A stretch of 14,298 nucleotides of DNA. It comes from Lachnospiraceae bacterium (GTDB lineage: Bacteria > Bacillota > Clostridia > Lachnospirales > Lachnospiraceae). This document shows positions 6,191-14,298 of the stretch, piece by piece. Numbering within the stretch: the stretch's first letter is position 1; every line of letters starts with the position of its first letter. A program made the position numbers and the translations under genes. A model generated the notes under the pieces. That model made no database searches. It was given only the letters and a program-made list of their open reading frames with translations, and was not told the DNA's origin. Where the stretch lies: NCBI GenBank assembly GCA_019424135.1, contig JAHYZZ010000009.1:64131-78428 (forward strand), read 5' to 3'.

Positions 6191-9112
6191 TTAAAACCTT
6201 GTCAAAGCATTAAACATTTCTTTCTCTGCGTCTATCTTTTCTTCGCTACCGATCACACACAGCTGATCCGCCGCCAGAATGGCTTCAACTACGTCTGCCA
6301 GGGCCCTGATATCTTCCTGTTGGGCTTCCAAAATCTCCAGGCGTTCTTTACGGATCATCTCAGGGCTTACATGGTTCATGTACAGGTTCATGGACCGTTC
6401 TCCTTTGGCCGCAGGCGTCATGGGGTGATCAATATTGCTGATAGTCCCAATGATGTATTTGGTCATATCCCTCTTGCTTACAGTAAACTTCTTAAGATAG
6501 TCTGTAATACCTTCATAAACCTCCATGGTACGTTTCAAATTTGGATCACGGTAGGAAACAAAATACCCCTCACCGATCCGGTTAAAGTTACTCATGCATC
6601 CATATGCGCCGCCTTTCACCCTGATGTTCTGCCACAAATAATCATAACTTAAGATCACTTTCAATATCTGGAGTGCCCCAGTATAAGATGCACCATGGTC
6701 AATAAAATTGCCGGTCCTTGCCACATACTGTACCTTGGATGCAGTCTTAAAAGCTTCATTTTTTTTCTCACAATGAAGGACACAGACGGCGTCTTCCACC
6801 GGATCCGTAAACAACTTCTGTTTCAAGCCGTCCACAAGTAAATCCAGGCCACTTAGCCCCTTCTGTGTTGCGGTATAACTGATCATCATATTATCCGCCC
6901 GGAACAGACGGACTACAAGATCCTCTAACTTCCGGATCAAATCTTCCTTTTCTTCCTCAAAATTCTCCGTAATTCGATTGATCACTCTGTAAAATTCAAT
7001 GCCTCCGGTCAGATCCTTAAGCCGTGCCGACGGGGAGGCATACGCCAAGGCACGCAGCACTGCCGTTGTATGTCCGGCAGACTGGAAGCGCATTAAAAGC
7101 CTGGATTTTGTCATCTCCAAAATCTCCAAAAGACGCTGGTCATCGGAAAGCTTCGACTCTGTCAGGATCTCTCCTATCATCTTAAAAGCCACCGGCAGCT
7201 TATCATACAAGGCCTTTGCTTTGATTTCAAACGTAGCTTTAAATTCTTTTTCCTTAACTTTTGTCACATCTGGATACAGCTCCAGTGAAGTTCCGATACC
7301 TCCTGTATGCACATTAATCTCGTTAAATAATTCCCCATATTCAAAATGTGTGGTGTCGATCACACCCAGCACCGCCTGCAAAATTCCCACATAGGGCAAC
7401 AGTTCTTCTGACACGCCCGATATGTCAAACAGAAGATCCAGATAAGCAATCCCGTTCGTCTCAATTTCATGGAACACCATCGGGACACCATCCACGGTTC
7501 TTTCTTCATTATAGATTGGCGCGATCTCACGGGAAATATCTTCCCTCTCCAGCACCGGAATTTTTTCCAGATCCTCCGAACTGTCCTCCTCACTCTGATA
7601 AAACTCCAGCGCTTTCGTCCGGGAAACCAACTCTTCTTGTGCTTCTTTGCTTAAACTTTCTTTATAATCTTCCAGTCTCCTGGAAAGTTCCCGGTCCATG
7701 CGAGCCGTCCGTCCTTTTTCCGGGCACACTGCTACAATGGCTCCGTGTGGATTTTCCAGAATATAACGGCGAATTAAATCCTCATAATATCCGGTCCCCA
7801 CCTGCTTCTTCAAATATTCAAAAGTGTCCAGCGCCTCGATATGAATAAACGGCTTCTTGTCATCATACAGCCAACTGTCCAAGATTTGAAGGCCATACAT
7901 CAGCCCCTTCGGGTAACTGCCAAAATCAGCTTCCCGGTAACGGAACTCATGATAATTAATTCCGGCTTCCAGCGCCTTTTTATCCATTCCGTTTTCTACA
8001 ATATCTTTTAGCACCTCTTCAATCTTTTCCACAAAAGCCTCTTTCTGATCCAGGTTCGCATTTTTGGCAATCACAGAAAACACAGGCTGCAAGATTCCAT
8101 TATCATAGGATCCCATAATATCCTTTCCAATCCCCGCCTCTGTCAGCGCTTTTTTCAGCGGTGCTCCCGGCGCCGACAAAAGTGCATAGTCCAAGATCTG
8201 GAATGCCAGGTAAAGCTCCCGGTCCAGACTTGTCCCGATTACTTTATTATAAGAAAGATAGGTATTATCCTCCTCAGATTCATCGCTTGCTATGGAATAT
8301 GGAAGCTCTTTTTCTATCATTTTCTGGAATGGTTTCTGGATGCGGATTGCGGAATCCACTTCCGTTTCTTCAAAATGACTTAAGTACTCACGATCTAACC
8401 AGTCCAGCTTTTCTTCCATATCCATATCTCCATACAGGTAGATGTAACTGTTCGACGGATGATAATATTTCCGATGGAAATCCAAAAACTGTTCATAGGT
8501 CAAATCAGGGATGCATTCCGGATCTCCTCCCGACTCATTGGCATAAGAAGTATCCGGAAATAACGTGTTAAGAACCACTCGGTCAAGCACGCTCTCCGGT
8601 GAGGAAAATGCTCCTTTCATCTCATTATAAACAACCCCATTATACTGGAGCTTCCCCTCTTTAGAATCCAGTTTATAGTTCCATCCCTCCTGGCGGAAAA
8701 TTTCCTCATGCTCATAAATATTTGGATATAGCACCGCATCCATATATACGTGCATCAAATTCTGAAAATCTTTATCATTACAACTGGCCACCGGATATAC
8801 CGTCTTATCCGGATAAGTCATTGCGTTTAGAAATGTGTTTAAAGATCCTTTTACCAATTCTACAAAAGGATCCTTCGCTGGAAAATTTTTCGATCCGCAC
8901 AAGACGGAATGCTCCATAATGTGCGGAACTCCTGTGCTGTCTGCCGGCGGTGTCCGAAACCCGATGCAAAACACCTTGTTGTCATCGTTGTTTTCTATTA
9001 AAAGAACCCGGGCTCCGCTCTTCTTATGTTTAAGCAGATATCCCCGGGACTGAATCCCTCTCAACTCTTCCTGCTGAATGATTTCATAAGACTTGATATT
9101 CTTTACATTCAT
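6191..9112 (-). CDS. M16C-family zinc metalloprotease (PreP/HypA-like, insulinase superfamily)
   Basis: A 973-residue single-chain M16 peptidase of the length and layout of the presequence protease group, which enclose and degrade short peptides in a chamber formed by two halves. The inverted zinc motif HIMEH is at 64-68 and the third zinc ligand is in YNEMKG (Glu164), 96 residues later, as in PreP. Clostridial family signatures GFRTPPADSTGVPH and GSLNTFLNAMTYPDKTVYPVAS are intact. The second half carries RVKGGAYG (about 831-838), the conserved substrate-binding region. No signal peptide or membrane segment is visible, so it is probably cytosolic. An ATG at 9160 opens the frame earlier but lies at the predicted transcription start; MNVKNIKSYE from the ATG at 9112 matches family N-termini. 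It is the first gene before era, with its own promoter. The physiological substrate is unknown. Confidence 0.93.
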   Translation of the reverse strand: MNVKNIKSYEIIQQEELRGIQSRGYLLKHKKSGARVLLIENNDDNKVFCIGFRTPPADSTGVPHIMEHSVLCGSKNFPAKDPFVELVKGSLNTFLNAMTYPDKTVYPVASCNDKDFQNLMHVYMDAVLYPNIYEHEEIFRQEGWNYKLDSKEGKLQYNGVVYNEMKGAFSSPESVLDRVVLNTLFPDTSYANESGGDPECIPDLTYEQFLDFHRKYYHPSNSYIYLYGDMDMEEKLDWLDREYLSHFEETEVDSAIRIQKPFQKMIEKELPYSIASDESEEDNTYLSYNKVIGTSLDRELYLAFQILDYALLSAPGAPLKKALTEAGIGKDIMGSYDNGILQPVFSVIAKNANLDQKEAFVEKIEEVLKDIVENGMDKKALEAGINYHEFRYREADFGSYPKGLMYGLQILDSWLYDDKKPFIHIEALDTFEYLKKQVGTGYYEDLIRRYILENPHGAIVAVCPEKGRTARMDRELSRRLEDYKESLSKEAQEELVSRTKALEFYQSEEDSSEDLEKIPVLEREDISREIAPIYNEERTVDGVPMVFHEIETNGIAYLDLLFDISGVSEELLPYVGILQAVLGVIDTTHFEYGELFNEINVHTGGIGTSLELYPDVTKVKEKEFKATFEIKAKALYDKLPVAFKMIGEILTESKLSDDQRLLEILEMTKSRLLMRFQSAGHTTAVLRALAYASPSARLKDLTGGIEFYRVINRITENFEEEKEDLIRKLEDLVVRLFRADNMMISYTATQKGLSGLDLLVDGLKQKLFTDPVEDAVCVLHCEKKNEAFKTASKVQYVARTGNFIDHGASYTGALQILKVILSYDYLWQNIRVKGGAYGCMSNFNRIGEGYFVSYRDPNLKRTMEVYEGITDYLKKFTVSKRDMTKYIIGTISNIDHPMTPAAKGERSMNLYMNHVSPEMIRKERLEILEAQQEDIRALADVVEAILAADQLCVIGSEEKIDAEKEMFNALTRF

Positions 9113-9162
9113 AGCCTTTCCGTATGACTCCTTTCTTCTATGTGACTCACCCATTTCCACAT

Positions 9163-9191
9163 ATTATAACGCTTTTCAATCCTGCCTGCAA
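9163..9191 (-). promoter_or_regulatory. Predicted promoter for the M16 protease-era operon
   Basis: Minus strand: TTGCAG (9191-9186), 17-bp spacer, perfect TATAAT (9168-9163). The -35 is weak (3 of 6) but the -10 is perfect. It lies directly after the nhaC terminator and gives a leader of about 45 nt to the ATG at 9112. No other clear promoter is seen before era, so it may drive the genes through recO. Confidence 0.6.
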
Positions 9192-9192
9192 T

Positions 9193-9228
9193 AAAAAGAA
9201 CGGCACGGCCTTATCCATGTCGTTCTTT
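9193..9228 (-). terminator. Intrinsic terminator of nhaC
   Basis: On the minus strand AAAGAACG pairs with CGTTCTTT (8 bp), and inside, after one mismatch, CATGG pairs with CCGTG (one wobble) around a 6-nt loop. TTTTTATT follows. It starts about 37 bp after the nhaC stop and separates nhaC from the protease operon. Confidence 0.88.
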
Positions 9229-9265
9229 GTGTTTCTTCCATTATTTTTCACAGATTCTTTCGTTG

Positions 9266-10870
9266 TTATGCATTCATTTTTTTAATCACTACAAGTGTTC
9301 CAATCATCAGCACAATACCAATCGGCAGACAAACAAAGGGATTTTGCACAAACCCGGCAATCACATAAGTGACAAAGGATACTACCGCACATGTGACTGC
9401 ATAGGGAAGCTGGGTCGTCACGTGATTGACGTGATTACACTGTGCACCGGCAGACGACATGATCGTCGTATCTGAAATTGGAGAACAATGGTCGCCGCAG
9501 ACAGCACCTGCCATACATGCGGAAATGGACATAATCATCATCGTTTCGTTGGTCCCCTGGAACACTGCAACTACAATCGGAATCAAAATTCCAAAGGTTC
9601 CCCAGGATGTTCCCGTCGCAAAGGATAAAAAGCATCCTACCACAAAGATAATCGCCGGCAGAAGATGCAAAAACCCACCTGCCGCAGACTCCACAATTCC
9701 CGCCACATATTCTGCAGCTCCCAGGCTGTCTGTCATTGCTTTCAGCGTCCAGGCAAATGTCAGGATCAGAATTGCAGGCACCATGGCCTTAAATCCTTCT
9801 GGAACACAGGCCATCGTCTCATTAAAGTTCAAAACCTTGCGAACTGCATAAAATACAGCCGTAAACACGAAAGCAAAAAAGCTTCCAAACATCAGTCCTA
9901 CCGAGGCATCACTGTTGGAAAAGGCCTCAATAATTCCTACTCCCGAAAAAAAGCCGCCTGTATAAATCATTCCGATAATACAGCAAACAATCAATACCAG
10001 GATTGGGAATACCAGATCGATCACAGCTCCCTTAGAATCATTCATCTCCTCTTCCATCTCTGCATATGGACGATCAGGCGTTGTATAAAGATCGCCCTTC
10101 TTTGCATTGTCTTCGTGAAGTTTCATCGGACCATATTCTACCTTCAACAACACCAACGTCAGCATCATCGTAATCGTCAACAATGCATAATAGTTATAAG
10201 GAATCGCACGGATAAAAATAGAGAAACCGTCCTCTCCTTCCACAAATCCGGTCACGGCTGCCGCCCAGGAAGAGATAGGAGCAATGATGCATACAGGCGC
10301 CGCCGTAGCATCGATCAGATAAGCAAGCTTCGCACGAGATATGTTATGCTTATCAGTTACCGGACGCATAACACTTCCTACTGTAAGGCAGTTAAAATAA
10401 TCGTCAATAAAAATCAGTACACCTAGCAGGATGGTCGCAAGCTGAGCACCAACACGGCTTTTAATATGTACGCTCGCCCATCTTCCAAATGCTGCAGATC
10501 CTCCAGCCTTGTTCATCATACAGACCATAATACCCAAGATGACCAGAAACACCAGAATTCCTACGTTATAACTGTCAGAAAGTACACCAACAACCCCATC
10601 CTGGAATACATGAGTAATGGTTTTTTCAAAATGAAATCCTGAATAAAATACCCCGCCAATCAGAATCCCGATAAACAAAGAGCTGTATACTTCCTTTGTG
10701 ATTAATGCCAAGATGATTGCAACCAACGGCGGAATCAACGACCAGAAGGTGGCGTACATATCCGGCACATACTCTACTGCTTCGTCCGCTGCAAATACAT
10801 TCATTCCAGCAAATACCAGAACAAATAGAAGGGAAGATATTCCCCATACAACTTTCTTTTTCCCTCTCAT
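9266..10870 (-). CDS. nhaC: NhaC-family Na+/H+ antiporter
   Basis: A 534-residue polytopic membrane protein predicted to exchange cytoplasmic Na+ (or another cation or organic anion) for H+. Family hallmarks are IDDYFNCLTVGSVMRPVTD (155-173), the DATAAPVCIIAPISSW block (188-202), GTSWGTFGILIP (420-431) and GDHCSPISDTTI (459-470), the strongest NhaC motif. A hydrophilic, acidic loop lies at about 247-283. Residues 1-28 look like a cleavable signal peptide (K4-K6, hydrophobic 7-23, VFA/A). The start is the ATG at 10870, with GAGAGGA (10887-10881) about 10 nt upstream. The gene is alone between two terminators. Substrate specificity within NhaC proteins varies (some are malate/lactate or amino-acid-linked exchangers), so the ion is inferred. 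Confidence 0.9.
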   Translation of the reverse strand: MRGKKKVVWGISSLLFVLVFAGMNVFAADEAVEYVPDMYATFWSLIPPLVAIILALITKEVYSSLFIGILIGGVFYSGFHFEKTITHVFQDGVVGVLSDSYNVGILVFLVILGIMVCMMNKAGGSAAFGRWASVHIKSRVGAQLATILLGVLIFIDDYFNCLTVGSVMRPVTDKHNISRAKLAYLIDATAAPVCIIAPISSWAAAVTGFVEGEDGFSIFIRAIPYNYYALLTITMMLTLVLLKVEYGPMKLHEDNAKKGDLYTTPDRPYAEMEEEMNDSKGAVIDLVFPILVLIVCCIIGMIYTGGFFSGVGIIEAFSNSDASVGLMFGSFFAFVFTAVFYAVRKVLNFNETMACVPEGFKAMVPAILILTFAWTLKAMTDSLGAAEYVAGIVESAAGGFLHLLPAIIFVVGCFLSFATGTSWGTFGILIPIVVAVFQGTNETMMIMSISACMAGAVCGDHCSPISDTTIMSSAGAQCNHVNHVTTQLPYAVTCAVVSFVTYVIAGFVQNPFVCLPIGIVLMIGTLVVIKKMNA

Positions 10871-10906
10871 AACTAGTTCTTCCTCTCTTTACTTGATAAA
10901 ATAACA

Positions 10907-10945
10907 ATGCCATGAACAACACTCTTTTCGGCGCGTTCACGGCAT
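10907..10945 (-). promoter_or_regulatory. 11-bp stem-loop in the nhaC leader, near the SD
   Basis: ATGCCGTGAAC (10945-10935, minus) pairs over its whole length with GTTCATGGCAT (10917-10907), with one G-U wobble and a 17-nt loop. A T-rich stretch (TGTTATTTTAT) follows, so it could be a weak attenuator. It ends about 20 nt before the nhaC SD and about 36 nt before the start codon. Confidence 0.55.
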
Positions 10946-11183
10946 AATCATCTTTTCTGGTCTTCTTCACTCGTCTTCTTTATGATTCTTATCCCTGATA
11001 GCGCTCCACATATGTGACAGTCCGCAGCATTTTCTGACTGCGTCCCAGAAAAACAGGAACCGGAAATTCCTTTTCTTCTTCGGCGGTCTCCCCTTTCCAT
11101 CAAAGCTGTCTCTCCGGGACATAAGCTTTTTTGTACTGATGAAGCCCGCACCTCTATCTGGTTCTTCATGATGTATTTAATCC

Positions 11184-11212
11184 ATTTTGACATTTTTAAG
11201 AAGAAATGTCAA
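11184..11212 (-). promoter_or_regulatory. Candidate nhaC promoter overlapped by a 9-bp inverted repeat
   Basis: Minus strand: consensus TTGACA (11212-11207), 17 bp, then CAAAAT (11189-11184), a -10 matching 4 of 6. The repeat TTGACATTT/AAATGTCAA (arms 11204-11212 and 11187-11195, 8-bp spacer) covers the -35 and spacer, as a repressor operator would. The same symmetry puts a TTGACA on the plus strand without a good -10. The promoter is plausible, not certain. Confidence 0.45.
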
Positions 11213-11230
11213 TAAGGAATATAAATCTTA

Positions 11231-11264
11231 CAAAAAAGGACAGGCCAAATGCCTGTCCTTTTTG
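11231..11264 (-). terminator. Intrinsic terminator of nifJ
   Basis: Thirteen perfect base pairs (11233-11245 with 11251-11263) close a 5-nt loop; the GGACAGGC core is flanked by an A-run and a T-run, so it may work in both directions. It begins 13 bp after the nifJ stop codon. Confidence 0.92.
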
Positions 11265-11277
11265 TAAACTTGTTCTT

Positions 11278-14200
11278 TTATTCTTCTCCGTACAGAGTTA
11301 CCAGCTTCTTCAGATATGCATATCTGTCCATAGCCTCTCTTTCGTTCTTTGCGAAGAGTTTTGCTGCTCTTTCCGGATCTGCTCTCTTCAGAGCATTGTA
11401 ACGAACCTCTCCATCCAGGAATCCCTGATATTCTTCCTGTTTTGGCTCCTTGCTGTCCAGTGTGAATTTTGCACCTTCTGCTGCAGGATTGAAACGGAAG
11501 TTGTTCCAGTATCCACATTCTACTGCCAGCTGCTCCTCAGTCTGAGCTTTGCTCATACCCTTCTTGATACCATGGTTAATACACGGAGCGTATGCGATGA
11601 TCAGTGACGGACCTGGATATGCCTCTGCCTCTGCAATTGCTTTTACGGTCTGGTTAAAGTCTGCACCCATAGCGATCTGTGCTACGTATACATAGCCATA
11701 GCTCATAGCGATGCCTGCCAGATCTTTCTTCTTGGTCTCTTTACCGTTTGCAGCAAACTGGGCGGTAGCACCTGTCTTCGTTGACTTAGAGGACTGTCCG
11801 CCAGTGTTAGAGTAAACCTCAGTATCAAATACCATGATATTGATATCCTCTCCGCTTGCAAGTACATGATCTACACCGCCGAAGCCGATATCATAAGCCC
11901 ATCCGTCTCCACCGAAGATCCACTGAGATTTCTTAGCCAGGAAGTCTTTGTTCTTTACAACATCCTTGCACAGGTCGCAGTCGCATCCTTCCAGAGCGGC
12001 AACTAATTTATCGGAAGCATCTCCGTTACTTGCGCCACAATTGAAGGTATCCAGATACTCCTGACATGCCTCTTTTACTTCTGCTGAAGCTTTATCAGAT
12101 GCCGCAATATTTTCTACTTCCTCTTTCAGTCTCTTTCTGATTGCTTTCTGAGCAAGCAACATACCATAACCAAACTCTGCATTGTCCTCAAACAGAGAGT
12201 TAGACCATGCCGGACCCTGTCCCTTCGGATTTACAGTATATGGTGTAGATGGTGAAGAGTTACCCCAGATAGAGGAACATCCTGTTGCGTTTGCAATATA
12301 CATTCTGTCTCCGAACAACTGAGTCACCAGTTTCGCATATGGAGTCTCTCCACATCCGGCACATGCCCCGGAGAACTCAAGAAGCGGCTGTTTGAACTGG
12401 CTTCCCTTTACAGTCTCTGGTTTGAATTTTGCAACAACTTCCGGTTTAACTTCAATCTCTCTTCCATAATCGAAGAAATCCTGTTTTCCTGCATTTTCTT
12501 CCATGTTGCCCATAACAAGAGCTTTTTCACCCTTCTTGCCCGGACATACATTTGCACAGGAACCACATCCGGTACAATCATACGCGGATACTGTCATGGA
12601 GAACTTCATTCCCGGCATACCGATCATGTCGATAGCTTCCATTCCTTCCGGTGCATTTGCATACTCTTCTTCTGTCAACGCTACCGGGCGGATGACAGCA
12701 TGCGGACAAACGTATGCACAACGATTACACTGAATACAGTTTTCCGGTTTCCATACTGGAATATCTACCGCAATACCTCGTTTCTCATATGCGGAAGAAC
12801 CAGACGGCGTAGAACCGTCTACATAATCCTTAAATGCAGATACCGGCAGGCTGTTTCCTTCCTGAGAATTTACCTTCGTCTGAATATTTTTAACAAAATC
12901 TACAACATCTTCTCTGCCGCCTTTTACTTCCGGTGTAAACAGGCCTTCATCCTGACAAGACTTCCAGGATTCCGGAACTTCTACTTCATGTACCTGTTTT
13001 GCTCCGGCATCAATGGCGTCATAATTCATCTGTACGATCTTGTCGCCCTTTCTTCCATAAGTAGCCTTTGCAGCCTTTTTCATCAGATCAATGGCTTCCT
13101 CTTCCGGAATGATGGCTGCCAGCTTGAAGAATGCAGACTGAAGCACAGTATTGATACGTCCTCCAAGTCCGATCTCCTTACCAATCTTGATACCGTCAAT
13201 GGTATAGAACTTGATATTATGATCTGCAATATAAGCCTTTACCTGTCCCGGAAGATGTTTCTCAAGACCTTCCATATCCCATGGACAGTTCAAAAGGAAG
13301 GTTCCTCCATCTACCAGTTCCTGAACCATATTATACTTATTTACATAAGACGGATTATGGCAGGCTACAAAGTTTGCCTGATGGATCAGGTATGTGGACT
13401 TGATCGGTGATTTACCAAAACGAAGGTGGGACATCGTAACACCGCCGGACTTCTTAGAATCATAGTCGAAGTATGCCTGTGCGTACATGTCAGTGTTGTC
13501 ACCGATGATCTTAATGGAGTTCTTGTTTGCTCCGACTGTACCGTCAGCGCCAAGACCCCAGAATTTACAGTTGATGGTTCCTTCTGGTGTGGTAACCAAA
13601 GCCGGACCTGTCTTCAGAGACAGGTTCGTCACATCATCTTCGATACCGATAGTAAATCTGTCTTTTTCTGTATTGTTAAATACTGCAACGATCTGTGCAG
13701 GTGTGGTATCCTTAGATCCCAGTCCGTAACGTCCACTGTTTACCGGAACACCATCGAACTTAGAGCCCTTCAGAGCGGATACAACATCCAGATACAGAGG
13801 CTCTCCCTGAGCTCCTGGCTCTTTTGTTCTGTCAAGAACATTGATATATTTTACCGTATCCGGAATTGCATCAATCAATGCCTGTGCACAGAACGGTCTG
13901 TACAGACGTACTTTTACAACGCCCACTTTCTCGCCTGCTGCCATCAGATAATCAATAGTCTCCTCGATCGTATCACAGACAGATCCCATAGCAACAATGA
14001 CTTTCTCTGCATCTTCTGCACCATAGTAGTTAAACAACTTGTAATTTGTGCCGATCTTTTCGTTAATCTTGTCCATGTATTCCTGAACGATTCCCGGCAT
14101 TGCATCATAATATGGATTGCATGCCTCTCTTGCCTGGAAGAAGATATCCGGGTTCTGTGCGGATCCTCTCTGGCATGGGTGATTCGGGTTCAGTGCGTGA

Positions 14201-14298
14201 TTTCTGAATTCATCAATCGCATCCATATCTACCAAGTCTTTCAGATCTTCGTAATCCCATGTCTCGATCTTCTGAATCTCGTGAGATGTACGGAATCC
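11278..14298 (-). CDS. nifJ: Pyruvate:ferredoxin (flavodoxin) oxidoreductase, 5' end outside the window
   Basis: Oxidises pyruvate with CoA to acetyl-CoA and CO2, reducing ferredoxin; central to clostridial fermentation. The visible 1006 residues start at GFRTSHEIQKIE. The family is about 1170-1180 residues long, so roughly 170 N-terminal residues lie past the right edge and no start can be given. Two ferredoxin-type 4Fe-4S sites are present: CIQCNRCAYVCP (visible residues 521-532) and CTGCGSCANVCP (575-586). The proximal cluster ligands are in CAGCGE (646-651), TGCSS (Cys674) and APCINHG (Cys906). The TPP-binding block is GGDGWAYDIGFGG, with DTEVYSNTGGQ after it. All expected cysteines are present and the frame is intact, so this is a functional single-chain PFOR. 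It is last in its transcript, ending at a strong terminator. Confidence 0.97.
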   Translation of the reverse strand, partial: GFRTSHEIQKIETWDYEDLKDLVDMDAIDEFRNHALNPNHPCQRGSAQNPDIFFQAREACNPYYDAMPGIVQEYMDKINEKIGTNYKLFNYYGAEDAEKVIVAMGSVCDTIEETIDYLMAAGEKVGVVKVRLYRPFCAQALIDAIPDTVKYINVLDRTKEPGAQGEPLYLDVVSALKGSKFDGVPVNSGRYGLGSKDTTPAQIVAVFNNTEKDRFTIGIEDDVTNLSLKTGPALVTTPEGTINCKFWGLGADGTVGANKNSIKIIGDNTDMYAQAYFDYDSKKSGGVTMSHLRFGKSPIKSTYLIHQANFVACHNPSYVNKYNMVQELVDGGTFLLNCPWDMEGLEKHLPGQVKAYIADHNIKFYTIDGIKIGKEIGLGGRINTVLQSAFFKLAAIIPEEEAIDLMKKAAKATYGRKGDKIVQMNYDAIDAGAKQVHEVEVPESWKSCQDEGLFTPEVKGGREDVVDFVKNIQTKVNSQEGNSLPVSAFKDYVDGSTPSGSSAYEKRGIAVDIPVWKPENCIQCNRCAYVCPHAVIRPVALTEEEYANAPEGMEAIDMIGMPGMKFSMTVSAYDCTGCGSCANVCPGKKGEKALVMGNMEENAGKQDFFDYGREIEVKPEVVAKFKPETVKGSQFKQPLLEFSGACAGCGETPYAKLVTQLFGDRMYIANATGCSSIWGNSSPSTPYTVNPKGQGPAWSNSLFEDNAEFGYGMLLAQKAIRKRLKEEVENIAASDKASAEVKEACQEYLDTFNCGASNGDASDKLVAALEGCDCDLCKDVVKNKDFLAKKSQWIFGGDGWAYDIGFGGVDHVLASGEDINIMVFDTEVYSNTGGQSSKSTKTGATAQFAANGKETKKKDLAGIAMSYGYVYVAQIAMGADFNQTVKAIAEAEAYPGPSLIIAYAPCINHGIKKGMSKAQTEEQLAVECGYWNNFRFNPAAEGAKFTLDSKEPKQEEYQGFLDGEVRYNALKRADPERAAKLFAKNEREAMDRYAYLKKLVTLYGEE

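Larger units (their letters stand above)
10871..11230 (-). other. 360-bp gene-free region: probable nhaC promoter and long structured leader
   Basis: Between the nhaC start and the nifJ terminator I find no convincing gene. If transcription starts at the candidate promoter near 11212-11184, the nhaC leader would be about 300 nt. It holds an 11-bp stem-loop close to the SD (10907-10945) and two mutually exclusive 5-bp pairings around 11018-11042 (CAGTC/GACTG versus CGCAG/CTGCG). Short open stretches exist but lack an SD or are broken by stops. I do not recognise a known riboswitch. A cation- or pH-responsive leader is possible given the gene, but this is inference. Confidence 0.5.

Noticed and set aside
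9113..9160. Extended N-terminus of the M16 protease from the ATG 9160
   Set aside because: Its start codon falls at the predicted transcription start and the added residues do not resemble family N-termini.
10948..11193. 81-codon minus-strand open frame upstream of nhaC as an intact gene
   Set aside because: No SD, Arg/Ser-rich low-quality composition and no family resemblance; treated only as possible remnant or leader.

Overview
The window looks like an ordinary chromosomal segment from an anaerobic low-GC Gram-positive bacterium, most likely a Lachnospiraceae-type gut Clostridium. The reasons are a one-chain pyruvate:ferredoxin oxidoreductase, a homodimeric (alpha2) glycyl-tRNA synthetase, the era - yqzL-like - recO - glyQS gene order, a clostridial PreP/HypA-type M16 protease, AT-rich intergenic DNA with clear sigma-A promoters, and strong Shine-Dalgarno (SD) sites. 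The genus is inference. I see no rRNA, tRNA, CRISPR array, transposase, phage gene or toxin-antitoxin pair, and nothing that qualifies as a new multi-gene system. The unusual signals are regulatory or structural.

Layout. Positions 1-1179 (minus) hold the end of a threonine catabolic operon: tdh, then kbl running off the left edge. Positions 1180-1460 are a divergent promoter region, followed by sstT (plus), a Na+/serine-threonine symporter. Import (SstT) plus oxidation (Tdh) and cleavage (Kbl) form a compact threonine-to-glycine plus acetyl-CoA unit. A bidirectional terminator (2742-2779) separates it from a minus-strand housekeeping block. In transcription order that block is an M16C protease (9112-6191), era (6115-5219), a yqzL-like small ORF (5158-4982), recO (5040-4297) and glyQS (4201-2810). 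The protease has a promoter at 9163-9191, and glyQS has its own strong promoter just after the recO stop. A perfect 54-bp palindrome lies between the protease gene and the era SD. Upstream, nhaC (10870-9266, minus) encodes an NhaC-family Na+/H+ antiporter with a 360-bp gene-free leader region. The right edge is nifJ (minus), cut at its 5' end by the window.

Points to revisit: the 54-bp palindrome ending 5 bp from the era SD; an apparent hairpin-bridged SD at sstT, where folding out a 29-nt hairpin shortens a 37-nt gap to 8 nt; the structured nhaC leader; the out-of-frame overlap of the yqzL-like ORF with recO, where both genes probably use non-ATG starts; and a glyQS promoter with a dyad in its spacer. 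Start codons were chosen from visible SD sites and remembered family N-termini; no database search was run.
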